A DNA stretch of 64,000 nt, taken from Terrimonas pollutisoli (GTDB lineage Bacteria; Bacteroidota; Bacteroidia; Chitinophagales; Chitinophagaceae). This document shows, piece by piece, positions 25,726-36,179 of the stretch. The first letter of the stretch is position 1; every line of letters begins with the position of its first letter. The position numbers and the translations under genes are program-made. The stretch spans positions 186,001 to 250,000 of the forward strand of contig NZ_JARKNA010000003.1 in NCBI RefSeq assembly GCF_029360765.1. The letters run 5' to 3'. The notes under the pieces were generated by a model that was not told where the DNA came from, made no database searches, and saw only the letters and a list, made by a program, of their open reading frames with translations.

Positions 25726-26502
25726 TTATTGCTGATAAACCCGCACATAATCAATTTCCATTTTTTGGGGCCAGATATTTTCATCCACACCCATTTTACC
25801 GCCCCAGTTACCACCCACAGCTATGTTTAAGAGCAAATGCATTTTATTATCGAAGGGCCACGCATCATAGCCTGAGTGTTCATTGGCAAAATGAAAATAA
25901 TAGTTACCATCTACCGCTACTTTCAAAGAATCCTTGTTCCATTCCATGCTATACACATGAAAATTTTCAGAACAGTCTTTTACTACGACAGTATCTGTTT
26001 TTTGTGTACCAATAACGTGGTTGAATTTCTTCGTGTGCACCGAACCATGAATAAATCCCTGGTTATAACCCACATGCTCCATAATATCGATTTCACCATC
26101 GTCAGGCCAGTTGAGCGGCGTGGTTGAGGCAAGCATCCAGATTGCCGGCCAGGTGCCAAGCCCTTTTGGTAGTTTTGCTTTTACTTCAATTTTTCCATAT
26201 TGCCAATCGCCTTTTCCTTTTGTAATCAACCGGGCCGAAGTATATTTCATACTATCCCAATTTTCTTTCCGGGCCTCAATGGTCAGCATACCATTTTCTG
26301 CTCTTGCATTTTCTTTTCTCCCGGCTGTATAATACTGCAACTCATTATTTCCCCATCCATGGCCGCCCACTTCAGCCGTCCACTTTGTTGAGTCGGGCAA
26401 ACCGGTATAGTTGAACTCATCACTCCAAACTAATTTCCATTCTTTTTTTGTTGCGCAGGAGAATAATAAAACCGGGATAAGAAATAATGATAGTGCTTTC
26501 AT
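25726..26502 (-). CDS. GH16 family beta-glucanase lipoprotein
   Basis: 258 residues. Lipoprotein signal (LLFSC, Cys16). The GH16 catalytic motif is DGEIDIMEH with nucleophile Glu137, Asp139 and acid/base Glu142; upstream WTAEVGGHGWGNNELQYYT and WPAIWMLAS are also typical of laminarinase-like members. Expected to cleave beta-1,3 or mixed-linked glucans at the cell surface. No further polysaccharide-utilisation genes lie beside it except the plug-like protein, which is separated by 73 bp. Confidence 0.92.
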   Translation of the reverse strand: MKALSLFLIPVLLFSCATKKEWKLVWSDEFNYTGLPDSTKWTAEVGGHGWGNNELQYYTAGRKENARAENGMLTIEARKENWDSMKYTSARLITKGKGDWQYGKIEVKAKLPKGLGTWPAIWMLASTTPLNWPDDGEIDIMEHVGYNQGFIHGSVHTKKFNHVIGTQKTDTVVVKDCSENFHVYSMEWNKDSLKVAVDGNYYFHFANEHSGYDAWPFDNKMHLLLNIAVGGNWGGKMGVDENIWPQKMEIDYVRVYQQ

Positions 26503-26546
26503 AAATTGTTGTTGTTGTTCAATTGTATTTTATATTGCCGGTGTGC

Positions 26547-28643
26547 TCAGGTAAAGACTTTGGCCATGTATAAGGGGATTGAAAAATTAAATGTAGAACC
26601 ATGACCTGGCTCGCTTTTTATTTTCAAACTTCCGCCATTTTTTTCGATAAATTCCTTGCTGATCAATAAACCGAGGCCTGTGCCTTTTTCTTTTTCCGTG
26701 CCACGACGGGTAACTGCAGTATTTAATTCCAGTAACTTTTGGATCCGTTGATCAGACATGCCTATACCGTTGTCAACTACTTCCACGATTACCTTTTCCT
26801 CATCTGTATTTGCGTTTATTTTAATCGTCGAATTTCGATGACTAAATTTAATGGCATTACTCAACAGGTTGCGGATAACGAACTCAATCATTTCCTTGTC
26901 GCCAAGACCTGATAATGTCTCATCAATGTTTGTGGCAATGATAATTTGCTTCATGTGTGCATTGAGTTGCAATAATCGTACGCACCTTTCTGTAACAGAC
27001 TTGATATTTACTTTTTCAGGTTTGAACTGCAATATGTTCATTTGCGACCGTGACCATTGAAGCAGGTTGTATAACAGCAGGTTGAGGTTGTCAAGCGATT
27101 GTTGTGCCTCGGCAAACATCTTTTGTTTTTCTTCTTCACTCAGCTTGTCGTGGTGATCGGTGAGCAACTTCATAAAAGATTGCATGGTGGCCACAGGATT
27201 ACGCAGGTCATGCGATATCACTGAAAAAAGCTTATCCTTTACATTATTCAATTGTGACAGCTGGTATTGAGAGTCCTTTAATTGTGAAATGCTTTCCTGC
27301 AACATGCTATTTTTTTGCTGCAGATCCCCGGTTTGCCGTGCTACCTGTTGTTGTAGTTCTGATTTTTGCTGTTCAATTAATTCTTTTTTCTCTCTTTCTT
27401 TTTCCAGGGCCAGTCTCTCTTTTTCCAATGTTTCATGCACCAATTGCAGGCGGGTGCGATTAAGACGGCTGGCGAGTCCTAATGAGAAAACAACCAATTG
27501 GATCAGCACGCCATATTGCACAACATAACGGGTGAAATAGTTATCGGTCAGCAAACCCATTTCCCTGAAGATAAATGCGATGGCGCCAATCACCAGCACT
27601 ATATTGGCCACGATAAAATACCTGGCCGGTTCATAGTCTTTTTGATAAGCCCTGATCCCCGCTACCAGCATCATTATAAGAATGATTGCACCGAGTATGC
27701 CAATCACATTGATCAATGGCACCAGCAGATCAATATCGGCAGCATAACTAATAACACCGGTAAGCAGAATAACTGCCGTCACCGTAATAAGAACATTCAG
27801 CCACTTGTTTATTGAAGGCAACAGTTGCGAAGTATGCAGGTAAGTTTTGGTAAATAAAATACGGGATAAGCCGGTAAAAGGAACTAGCATAGTATAACAA
27901 AAAGTATCCCATACAGGAGAACCAGGCCAGAGCCACTCAATGCCAAAGCCGTAGTAAAAGGCGAAGTAGATTCCAAGACTTACAAAACTTAATACATAGT
28001 AGAGATAGCTGATGTCCTTTACTGCAAATAAAAGGAAGAGATTGTAAAATGCCATTACGAGTAAAACACCCAGGAACATCCCCTGCCAGAACAACCGCTT
28101 GCGGTCCGAATGTTCAAAATAATTTTGCGTGGTCAATTGCAATTTTAAGTCATGTGGCAGGTAGAGACTATATACAGGCTTCAACTGCAACCAGATGTTT
28201 TTTATTTCTTCTTTTTTTATGAGTAACCGGAAGGCATTGACATTGGAGGGTTCTGAACGTTGATCTAAAGGCAACAAACTACCGGTTTGGAATGGCTGGT
28301 AACTGTTGTTGTTTCCAGGAGCGTATAAAAAAGCATAACCTGCTTTGGGAACCTGCAGGATATATTCCTGGTCAACGTTTGTTTTATTTGCCAGGTTGAA
28401 ATGTGCCCATATTGCCCATTCCTTTTTTATGGAATGTAAGGCCGGTGCGGACGAGAAAGTCTTTGATTGTACCTGTTGCAGGCGTTGCTGGCCGCTACTA
28501 TCAATATACCATAAAGGTTGTTCACGGGGTATGACAGTTGTCACTTGTTCTATAGGTATGATAGTTTGCGCAACTGTTTTGTTGAGCAAAATCATTCCAA
28601 AGAAAAGCAAAACAAGATAGTAAAATGACAAGCGTGGTTTCAA
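26547..28643 (-). CDS. 7TMR-DISM sensor histidine kinase
   Basis: 698 residues. Signal peptide, an extracellular DISMED2-type beta domain (about 30-190), seven membrane segments (about 190-390), a coiled coil (400-460), then HisKA with FSVISHDLRNPVATM (phospho-acceptor His478) and an HATPase domain with NLLSNAIKFSH, DNGIGM and GTGLGL. DISM receptors sense small ligands or carbohydrates. The gene diverges from the LytTR regulator with 55 bp between them, and the pair probably controls the locus at 29.5-37.8 kb. Confidence 0.92.
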   Translation of the reverse strand: MKPRLSFYYLVLLFFGMILLNKTVAQTIIPIEQVTTVIPREQPLWYIDSSGQQRLQQVQSKTFSSAPALHSIKKEWAIWAHFNLANKTNVDQEYILQVPKAGYAFLYAPGNNNSYQPFQTGSLLPLDQRSEPSNVNAFRLLIKKEEIKNIWLQLKPVYSLYLPHDLKLQLTTQNYFEHSDRKRLFWQGMFLGVLLVMAFYNLFLLFAVKDISYLYYVLSFVSLGIYFAFYYGFGIEWLWPGSPVWDTFCYTMLVPFTGLSRILFTKTYLHTSQLLPSINKWLNVLITVTAVILLTGVISYAADIDLLVPLINVIGILGAIILIMMLVAGIRAYQKDYEPARYFIVANIVLVIGAIAFIFREMGLLTDNYFTRYVVQYGVLIQLVVFSLGLASRLNRTRLQLVHETLEKERLALEKEREKKELIEQQKSELQQQVARQTGDLQQKNSMLQESISQLKDSQYQLSQLNNVKDKLFSVISHDLRNPVATMQSFMKLLTDHHDKLSEEEKQKMFAEAQQSLDNLNLLLYNLLQWSRSQMNILQFKPEKVNIKSVTERCVRLLQLNAHMKQIIIATNIDETLSGLGDKEMIEFVIRNLLSNAIKFSHRNSTIKINANTDEEKVIVEVVDNGIGMSDQRIQKLLELNTAVTRRGTEKEKGTGLGLLISKEFIEKNGGSLKIKSEPGHGSTFNFSIPLYMAKVFT

Positions 28644-28698
28644 TGAATGCTTTTTGTAAATTTAATTGATAATTGATTGTAGATAGAAAATATACCTT

Positions 28699-29439
28699 AT
28701 GCCGGGAATAAAAGTGATGCTTGTAGAAGATGACTGGATCATTGCAAAAGAAATTTCATATTCATTGCAGGACCTCGGTTTTGAGGTGGCCGGTATTTTT
28801 GAAAGTGGGGAAGAATCCTTGAAGCAGGTAAAGCAATTACAACCGGATGTAGTATTGATGGATATTGATCTGTCGGGGGAAATAAACGGGATAGAAACTG
28901 CTCATCGGTTGAAACAGCTCAGTCCTGTTCCTTGTATTTTTCTAACGGCCCTGGCCGATCATCAAACTATTGAAAAAGCCAAGCTGGCTGAGCCTTATGC
29001 CTACCTGGTAAAACCGGTAAAGCCTGAATTATTATACTCAACCATCGAAATAACACTGCATAATGCCGCCCGCCGCAATGTTGAAATGAGCAGGGAAGCG
29101 ACGACTATCAGGGAGAATCTTTCTTATGACGAAGCCATCTTTGTAAAAAATAAAAAGCGGCTGGAGAAAGTGATGCTCAAAGATATTTTATGGGTCGAAG
29201 CCTATGATATTTATGCAATGATCAAAACGGCATCTGGTCAATACCTGCTCAGCCATTCTTTAAAAGTAGTAGAGGAGAGATTCCCATCCTCGCATTTCAT
29301 CAGGGTTCATCGTTCTTACCTTGTCAATAGAGAAAAAATAGATGCTATCGAAGAGAACGATCTTGTAATTGCTAATTCAGCCATACCCGTTGGTAAAACT
29401 TACCGGGACGCATTAATGAAGAAATTGTCCTTTCTCTGA
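28699..29439 (+). CDS. LytTR-type response regulator
   Basis: 246 residues. Receiver domain with acidic pair Glu-Asp-Asp (10-12), phospho-acceptor Asp55 (VVLMDIDL) and Lys in YLVKPVKP; the C-terminal LytTR DNA-binding domain starts near 150 (VMLKDILWVEAYDIYAMIKT, FIRVHRSYLVNREKI). Likely partner of the divergent 7TMR-DISM kinase. A pair of LytTR-type half-sites sits 25-56 bp downstream of this gene, before the symporter. Confidence 0.93.
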   Translation: MPGIKVMLVEDDWIIAKEISYSLQDLGFEVAGIFESGEESLKQVKQLQPDVVLMDIDLSGEINGIETAHRLKQLSPVPCIFLTALADHQTIEKAKLAEPYAYLVKPVKPELLYSTIEITLHNAARRNVEMSREATTIRENLSYDEAIFVKNKKRLEKVMLKDILWVEAYDIYAMIKTASGQYLLSHSLKVVEERFPSSHFIRVHRSYLVNREKIDAIEENDLVIANSAIPVGKTYRDALMKKLSFL

Positions 29440-29462
29440 TTTTCATTCACCTGAAAAATAGT

Positions 29463-29494
29463 TCCGTTTACCTGATTGTTTTCCACCGTTCACC
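29463..29494 (+). promoter_or_regulatory. Direct repeat fitting LytTR binding sites
   Basis: CCGTTTACC (29464-29472) and CCGTTCACC (29486-29494), 22 bp apart. Each matches eight of nine positions of the LytTR half-site pattern (W-M-M-G-T-T-N-R-K), and the two-turn spacing is the usual one for this family. Lies 67 bp before the symporter start. Confidence 0.6.
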
Positions 29495-29560
29495 CGTTTT
29501 CGTCTCAGGAGAATTAAAAGCCTTCTAAATTCAGGTTATTAATAACGAATTGCCTGCAAT

Positions 29561-31060
29561 ATGAATAACCTGGCCACACCGGGAATGCTGCTTGCCGTAT
29601 GGATATGTCTTGCTCTTTATGCAGGTGTGATCCTCTACTTTGTAATCCGGGGTGCAAGGCGCACCAAATCAATGTCCGATTATGCTACCGGCACTTTCCG
29701 GTTTTCTCCCGCGGCTATTGGCTTGTCGCTTGCTGCCGGTATGACCAGCGCCGCCACTTTTATTATCAATCCCGGTTTTATTGCATACTATGGCCTCAGT
29801 GCTTTTTTGTCGATGGCGATATTTCTTCCATTGGGTGCATTGATTTCGTTGGTGATCCTTTCAAAGCGATTCAGAAAAATTGGCAATACGGTGCAGGCAA
29901 AAACTATTGCGCAGTGGCTGGGCACCAGGTTCCAGAGTGAAGGTTTCAAAATCTATATCGCCTTTTTGTCATTGTTGCATCTTACGTTTATTGTTTTGAT
30001 CTGTGTGGGGCTAACGCAGGTATTAAGTAAGGCGTTAAATGCAGACGTCCTGTATGTACTGGTGGGTATTGTTGTATTCACCTTTGGCTATATGATGTTT
30101 GGGGGCGCCAACAGCATGGTGTATACCAATATGATCCAGGCTTTGCTGAAAGTAGTAGTAGCTGTTATCGTTCTTGCTTCAGGTTATTATTTTTTTACAG
30201 ATGACAATGGGGGATTCTTTGCAAAACTCAATGCAATAGATCCTCAGCTTACCCAACCATTTAATTCTTCCAGTCCATTATACCGTGATTTTTTTGAAGT
30301 GGTCGTCTGCCAGTTTATTGTGGGTGTGGCTATTGTTTGCCAGCCGCATATCATCACCCGTTCAATGTTGTTGAAAGATGATAAGGGAATGAACAAGTTC
30401 CTGACCGTAGCAGTTGTTTTATTGGTTTTATTTTTTGCGGTGGTATTTGCCGGACTTTATGGAAGACTGGTGTTTCCCGATTTAAAATTTAATGGCGCCC
30501 ATTTGCCGCTCGATGGTGTAATGTCAGCTTATGTGGTGACAAATTTTACACCCGCTATGAGCCTCTTCCTCGTTGTTGGCTTAATAGCCTCGGGCATTGC
30601 CACACTTGAAAGCCTGATCCAGTCTATCAGCACCACGATAACTTCTGATATTATCAAACCATTGTCAGGAAAAGAAGTACTGAAAAATGAACTGGTCATC
30701 AACCGCCTGGTGATTGCATTGATGGCAGTTGTAGTGATCCTTGTTTCTTACAGGCAATTGGTACACCCCGACCTGAGTGTGGGTATATTGGCTCAAAATG
30801 GAGTATATGCTTCATTTTCGGCAGCTTTTGTTCCGTTGTTATTCGGAATGTTTTTAAAAGATGTTCATAAATCAGCGCCGATCACTGCTTCTGTTGTGGC
30901 CATCGTTGTTCACTTCAGTGTGTACTATGGGAGGTTGACTCCCTATATGGAGACTAGTGTAAGAAACCCGGGCATCGCTGCGGCCATTGCTATCCTTTGT
31001 TCTTTGCTGGCCGGTGGCGTAGTGTACCTGGCTACAAAAAGAAAACCTGCTATTGCATGA
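29561..31060 (+). CDS. Sodium:solute symporter (SSS family)
   Basis: 499 residues and about 13 membrane segments. SSS features: SMSDYATGTFRFSPAAIGLSLAAGMTSAATFIINPGF near the N-terminus, GGANSMVYTNMIQALLKV, and SGIATLESLIQSISTTITSDI in the sodium-site region. Takes up an organic solute with sodium. First gene of a run of co-directed genes; its TGA overlaps the ATG of the next gene (ATGA). Confidence 0.9.
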   Translation: MNNLATPGMLLAVWICLALYAGVILYFVIRGARRTKSMSDYATGTFRFSPAAIGLSLAAGMTSAATFIINPGFIAYYGLSAFLSMAIFLPLGALISLVILSKRFRKIGNTVQAKTIAQWLGTRFQSEGFKIYIAFLSLLHLTFIVLICVGLTQVLSKALNADVLYVLVGIVVFTFGYMMFGGANSMVYTNMIQALLKVVVAVIVLASGYYFFTDDNGGFFAKLNAIDPQLTQPFNSSSPLYRDFFEVVVCQFIVGVAIVCQPHIITRSMLLKDDKGMNKFLTVAVVLLVLFFAVVFAGLYGRLVFPDLKFNGAHLPLDGVMSAYVVTNFTPAMSLFLVVGLIASGIATLESLIQSISTTITSDIIKPLSGKEVLKNELVINRLVIALMAVVVILVSYRQLVHPDLSVGILAQNGVYASFSAAFVPLLFGMFLKDVHKSAPITASVVAIVVHFSVYYGRLTPYMETSVRNPGIAAAIAILCSLLAGGVVYLATKRKPAIA

Positions 31061-31977
31061 AAAAATTAGCTGTTATACCTATTATCTGTTTGACGCTGGC
31101 TGGCCTGGCACAGGAAAGTTGTTTACCAAAATATAACACTCCTGTAAAAACGATACAACTTTCATCGGGCAAAATGGCTTATATCGAAAAAGGAAAAGGA
31201 AAAACTATTTTGTTCATACATGGACTGGGAGGGAATATTTCTCACTGGGAAAAAGCAATAAACGAATTATCATCTTCCTATCAATGTATCGCTGTTGATC
31301 TGCCAGGCTATGGATGGTCCGATATGCAAGTTGACACAAGAGGCCGGGACAGGCTGCAATTCTATGCTGATGTGCTCGGTGAATTTTTGAAAAAGAAAAA
31401 AATCAAATCGGTAGTGCTGACTGGTCATTCAATGGGTGGCCAGGTGGCAACCATCATGAGTTTGCAAAATAAAAGAGTAAAAAAATTGGTGTTGGTGGCG
31501 CCTGCCGGATTGGAAACTTTTACCGAAAAAGAAGCGAAACTTTTATCAGGGGTTGCTACACCCGCTGCTTTGGAAAATCAGGATGAAACCGTTATCAGGA
31601 ATAATTTCAACGTGAATTTTTTCCGGCAACCGGCAGAAGTAGAATCGTTGATACAGGATCGCCTTCGGATGAAAGCCTGTGATATTTACAAGATTTACTG
31701 TGAAAATGTTGCTGCAGGTGTAACGGGGATGTTGATACATCCCGTAAGGGATTCGTTGCAATATTTATCCATGCCTGTGCTGGTCGTGTTTGGAGCTAAC
31801 GACGCATTAATCACGAACCGCTACCTGCACCCGGCTTTAAAAACGGATGAACTGGCTTTACAATCTGCTGCGTCGATAAAAAACAGTAAAGTGGAAATGA
31901 TCCCGCAGGCAGGTCATATGGTACAGTTTGAAAAAAGCAACGAGGTGACTTCCATCATTAAAAATTTTGCTCACTAA
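31057..31977 (+). CDS. Exported alpha/beta hydrolase
   Basis: 306 residues from ATG 31057, which overlaps the symporter stop by four bases. An N-terminal signal peptide (IICLTLAGLAQ) suggests periplasmic location. Alpha/beta fold: oxyanion segment HGLGGNISHW, nucleophile elbow GHSMGGQVA, acid in VFGANDALI and catalytic His in AGHMVQFEK. Probably an esterase releasing the solute carried by the symporter; substrate not identifiable. Confidence 0.88.
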   Translation: MKKLAVIPIICLTLAGLAQESCLPKYNTPVKTIQLSSGKMAYIEKGKGKTILFIHGLGGNISHWEKAINELSSSYQCIAVDLPGYGWSDMQVDTRGRDRLQFYADVLGEFLKKKKIKSVVLTGHSMGGQVATIMSLQNKRVKKLVLVAPAGLETFTEKEAKLLSGVATPAALENQDETVIRNNFNVNFFRQPAEVESLIQDRLRMKACDIYKIYCENVAAGVTGMLIHPVRDSLQYLSMPVLVVFGANDALITNRYLHPALKTDELALQSAASIKNSKVEMIPQAGHMVQFEKSNEVTSIIKNFAH

Positions 31978-32011
31978 TTTTTTATTAATAAACAACTAAA
32001 TTGAAACTGCT

Positions 32012-34582
32012 ATGAGAAGATCAATAATCCTTTTACTGGTGCTTGTGATCCAGCTTGCTGCCATAGCACAAAACACCGGCAAGATCAGCGGTAAGGTTAC
32101 TGGCAAAGAAACCGGCGAGCTGCTTATCGGCGCCACCGTAATAGTGCGTGGAACCTCAGCTTCCGCTATTACTGATAACAACGGGGCTTATACAGTGCAG
32201 GTAAAAGCGGGGAAGAATACTGTTATCATATCTTATGTTGGCTATGCAGATATTGTTCAATCAGTAGATGTAAGCAGCGGTGAAACAGTTACTGTCAATG
32301 CTGAAATGAGCATATCCAGCAGGCCCGGCGATGAAGTAGTGGTTTCAGCTTCCAAACGACCTGAAAAGATTACAGAAGCACCCGCCTCCATCAGTGTGAT
32401 CAGCGCCAGGGATTTTGAACAATCCTCTTCTTTCAACATAGGCGAACTGGCTTCAAAGATCCAGGGTGTTGAATTTGTTCGCACCGGCGTTACGGGGGTT
32501 GGCTTCAATGCCCGTGGCTTCAACAATGCTTTCAATGCAAAAATTTTACAGATGACCGATGGCCGCAATAGCATGATGGCGGGCAGCAGTGGTTTACCAT
32601 CCGGCATTATGAATACAGTGATCAAAGAAGATATTGAGCGGCTGGAAATTGTACTGGGCCCCAACTCTGCATTATATGGACCAAATGCCCACAATGGTAT
32701 TGCCAATACTATTACCAAAGATCCGCGTAAGTGGCAGGGAACTGACCTTGTTGTTGGAGCAGGCAACCAGGAAGTATTCAGCGGACGTTTTCGTATAGCA
32801 ACAAAGATCAACAACAAGTGGGCTTATAAACTGACCGGTGAATACACTACCGGGAAAGATTTTAACTGGCGTGATAGTATTTATGCCGGTGGTACTGTAT
32901 ATGGTCCCGTGGTGGCTATTCCTGAAAGATTGTCTACCCGTTACTTCCGGCATATGCGTGGCGAGGCGCATGTTTATTACAGCATTACGCCTAAAGCTGA
33001 TATCATCGCTTCTTATGGCGGTAGTGATAATGATTTCAATAGTGTGAACAATACCGGCCGCAACCAAATCGATGGCTGGAAATTCTCTTACCTGCAACTA
33101 CGGTATGTAAGTCCCCGTTTCTTTGCGCAGGCTTATGAAACATGGACCAATGTCGGCAAATCATATGGTGTGCCGGGCTATACAAGAGACTACTGGAACC
33201 GTACGCACAGTACCATCACAGAACCTACCAATCCAGCTTATGCAACAGCCGGACGCCTGTTCCCGGATGAAGCGGAGGCTTATGCCCTGAGACTTGGCAA
33301 TATGTTCAAAGAAGAATCAAAACGTTTCAATGCGGAAGCACAATACCACTACAACTTCAGCGAGATTGGATTAAATATGGTAGTGGGTGGTTCTTATCAA
33401 AAAGATGACCCTAAAACATTTGGTACCGTTCTGATCGATGCAAAGGAAAAAGTTGAGATCACGCAATATGGCGGAGCATTACAATTAGAAAAAACATTGC
33501 CGGCTAAATTTAAACTGGTGGGTGCAGCCAGGCTGGATCACCATAGTTTATTCGGTAGCCTGTTTGCTCCAAAGCTGGGTTTGGTAAAAGCTGTTACCGG
33601 TGGGTCCGTAAGATTGACATGGGGTAAAGCCTATGCAGCACCGATCATCCTCTTCCAACGTGCAAGCATCTTCGGTTTGGTGTTTGGCAATGGTAGTGGC
33701 GTTACCTACATTCCAAACGGCGCTAAATTCAGCGATGCTTCTCAGCAAAAAACAACGGTGCCTCTTAATCCTGAAGAAATCAATACCTGGGAACTGGGTT
33801 ATAAAGGGACTGTCGGAAAGAAATTATACATCGACATCAATGGTTATTATGGCAACAGTAAAAATTTCTTAAGCCCTGCCCTCACCGTAGGTGGCCGTGC
33901 ATTAAGTGTAGGCGACATTCCTATCACTACGCCATTGCTGCTGCCGGGCACAGTCACCAATGATACATTAAAGGGTGCTGCATTCAGTAGCTATTTTAAT
34001 TATGGCCAGGTGAAATCGTATGGTATCGATCTTGGACTGAATTATTATTTTACCGATAATATCAGCCTTGCCTTGAAATATAGCTGGTTTGGTTCTGATA
34101 TTACCGATGATAACATCAAAAACGATGCGAACCGTGATGGTTATGTATCGCTGGAAGAAAGAAATCTCAATGCTCCCAAAAACAGGTTAGCCGGTACATT
34201 AAGTTTTATGAACCTTGCAAAAGGAAAATTGTATATCAATCTTTCAACCCGCTGGGTGCAGGAGTTTGACATGTATAGCGGCAACCAGATTGGAACCAAG
34301 GCAGGTGAGGGCAAAAGAGGCATTGTTTATGGTGGTATCAATCCTATCAATAACCAGCCAAGAAATTACGTTAAGAATTTTAACTGGGGTGCACTGGGCG
34401 GATTCACTACCGTTGATATCAGTGCCGGTGTGAAGCTGAACAGTATGCTGAACCTGGGGGCTGGTGTAAGCAATTTGTTTGATACCGAACAAAGAGAGTT
34501 TGTCGGCTCACCTTCTATCGGCCGTTTGTTCTCCATCGAATTGAAAGCGCATATTCCCCATAGCGGAAAAAGTAAAAATTAA
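32012..34582 (+). CDS. TonB-dependent outer-membrane receptor with carboxypeptidase-like N-domain
   Basis: 856 residues: signal peptide, CarboxypepD_reg-like domain (ISGKVTGKETGELLIGATVIVRGTSASAITDNNGAYTV, about 26-110), plug domain (ITEAPASISVISARDFEQ to GPNSALYGPNAHNGIANTITKDP, about 115-235) and a long 22-strand barrel ending in a hydrophobic C-terminal strand. No SusD partner follows, so it is probably a non-SusC receptor for a ligand handled by the genes around it. Confidence 0.92.
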   Translation: MRRSIILLLVLVIQLAAIAQNTGKISGKVTGKETGELLIGATVIVRGTSASAITDNNGAYTVQVKAGKNTVIISYVGYADIVQSVDVSSGETVTVNAEMSISSRPGDEVVVSASKRPEKITEAPASISVISARDFEQSSSFNIGELASKIQGVEFVRTGVTGVGFNARGFNNAFNAKILQMTDGRNSMMAGSSGLPSGIMNTVIKEDIERLEIVLGPNSALYGPNAHNGIANTITKDPRKWQGTDLVVGAGNQEVFSGRFRIATKINNKWAYKLTGEYTTGKDFNWRDSIYAGGTVYGPVVAIPERLSTRYFRHMRGEAHVYYSITPKADIIASYGGSDNDFNSVNNTGRNQIDGWKFSYLQLRYVSPRFFAQAYETWTNVGKSYGVPGYTRDYWNRTHSTITEPTNPAYATAGRLFPDEAEAYALRLGNMFKEESKRFNAEAQYHYNFSEIGLNMVVGGSYQKDDPKTFGTVLIDAKEKVEITQYGGALQLEKTLPAKFKLVGAARLDHHSLFGSLFAPKLGLVKAVTGGSVRLTWGKAYAAPIILFQRASIFGLVFGNGSGVTYIPNGAKFSDASQQKTTVPLNPEEINTWELGYKGTVGKKLYIDINGYYGNSKNFLSPALTVGGRALSVGDIPITTPLLLPGTVTNDTLKGAAFSSYFNYGQVKSYGIDLGLNYYFTDNISLALKYSWFGSDITDDNIKNDANRDGYVSLEERNLNAPKNRLAGTLSFMNLAKGKLYINLSTRWVQEFDMYSGNQIGTKAGEGKRGIVYGGINPINNQPRNYVKNFNWGALGGFTTVDISAGVKLNSMLNLGAGVSNLFDTEQREFVGSPSIGRLFSIELKAHIPHSGKSKN

Positions 34583-34636
34583 TTCTCTTGTGTCAACAAA
34601 GGTGGCATCCATCGGGAGCCACTTTATTTACCTTAT

Positions 34637-36169
34637 ATGTCTCTCCAATTGCTTACCATACAATATTGGCTAAAAAAACATGCTACCTACCGCTCACAAC
34701 ATACTGCTATCGTCTTTGAAGATAAGCGGCTTAGTTATAGACAGCTTTATGAAGAAGTGAATCGTTTGTCGAATGCATTTATTGCAGCTGGTATTGGCAA
34801 AGGGGATAAAGTGGCCACACTTCTATCCAATTCATTGGAGCTTTTGGAAATTTATTGGACCTGTGCCGCTATTGGTGCCGTTGCTGTTCCGCTAAGTCCG
34901 TTATTAAGAGGGCAGGGGCTGTTCAACCTGTTGGATAATTCCGATACAAAATTGCTGATAACAAGTCATGAGCTGGTACCACATGTTGATGAAATAAAAT
35001 TGGAGTTAAAGAAAATTCCAGCCGGAAATTATTGGGTCACGGATACAGACGTTAAGGGTTATCAAAACTATCACTGGCAAAAACAACAACAGACAGATGA
35101 GCCGCCGGCAGTGGAAGAAGTAAAGGGAGATGATCCTTACAATATTATTTATAGCAGTGGTACAACCGGCTTGCCAAAAGGCATCGTGATCAGCCATGCG
35201 GTAAGAGCTCTATACGGCTCCTTATTTGCCAATGCCTACCGGATGACGCCGGAAAGTATAGTGATGCATTCGGGCTCCATTATTTTCAATGGTTCTTTTT
35301 TAACATTGATGCCGGCAATGATGCTGGGCTGCACCTATGTGTTAATGAGTCATTACGATGCAAAAGAAGTAGTGGAGATCATTCATAAAGAAAAAGTGAC
35401 ACATACCATTCTTGTTCCTTCACAGATCATCGGTTGTTTACAAAAAGAAAATTTTACCAAAACACATTTATCCTCTATCGAATATATCTTATCTGTTGGC
35501 GCACCGCTGTTGCTGGAACATAAACAGGAATTGAACAAGCGAATACCCGGCGTGTTCTATGAGTTATATGGCTTGACTGAAGGATTTATGACGATACTTG
35601 ACCGGAATGATTCGATGAATAAAACAGGCAGTGTAGGTTTTCCGTCGCAGTTCATGGAAATAAAAATTGTGGATGATAATGGAAGTGAATTGCCCCGGGG
35701 GCAAATTGGTGAGATCATTGGCAGGGGGCCATTGCTGATGTCGGGTTATTATAAAAACGAGATACAAACCCGTGAAGCGCTGAGAAACGGTTGGTTATTC
35801 ACCGGTGATACGGGGTATATTGATGAAGATGGTTTTCTTTTTTTGACCGGCAGAAAAAAGGATCTAATTATATCAGGTGGGGTAAACGTTTATCCAACGG
35901 ATATTGAAGAAATTATTATCCGGCATAATGCGGTGAAAGATGTGGCAGTGTTTGGAGTGCCGCATGCCGAATGGGGCGAAACACCGGTAGCCGCCGTGGT
36001 ACTGCATGAAAATGCCAGCATTGCATCAGAAGAAATAAAGAACTGGGCCAATCAAAACCTTGAGGCCCGTTATCAGAAAATTTATAAAGTGATCATTCTT
36101 GATGAGCTGCCGCGAAATGTGGCTGGCAAAATATTGAAACGTGAATTAAGAGAAACATTTGCTGAATAA
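34637..36169 (+). CDS. Class I acyl-CoA/aryl-CoA ligase
   Basis: 510 residues of the adenylate-forming (ANL) superfamily. P-loop NIIYSSGTTGLPKGIV, A5 motif YELYGLTEG, A7-A8 GWLFTGDTGYIDEDGFLFLTGRKKDLIISGGVNVYPTDIEEII, and the catalytic lysine in PRNVAGKILKREL. Activates a carboxylic acid to its CoA thioester through an acyl-AMP. Substrate class (fatty or aromatic acid) cannot be assigned. It is followed 10 bp later by a second hydrolase. Confidence 0.92.
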   Translation: MSLQLLTIQYWLKKHATYRSQHTAIVFEDKRLSYRQLYEEVNRLSNAFIAAGIGKGDKVATLLSNSLELLEIYWTCAAIGAVAVPLSPLLRGQGLFNLLDNSDTKLLITSHELVPHVDEIKLELKKIPAGNYWVTDTDVKGYQNYHWQKQQQTDEPPAVEEVKGDDPYNIIYSSGTTGLPKGIVISHAVRALYGSLFANAYRMTPESIVMHSGSIIFNGSFLTLMPAMMLGCTYVLMSHYDAKEVVEIIHKEKVTHTILVPSQIIGCLQKENFTKTHLSSIEYILSVGAPLLLEHKQELNKRIPGVFYELYGLTEGFMTILDRNDSMNKTGSVGFPSQFMEIKIVDDNGSELPRGQIGEIIGRGPLLMSGYYKNEIQTREALRNGWLFTGDTGYIDEDGFLFLTGRKKDLIISGGVNVYPTDIEEIIIRHNAVKDVAVFGVPHAEWGETPVAAVVLHENASIASEEIKNWANQNLEARYQKIYKVIILDELPRNVAGKILKRELRETFAE

Positions 36170-36179
36170 AAAAAGTTCC

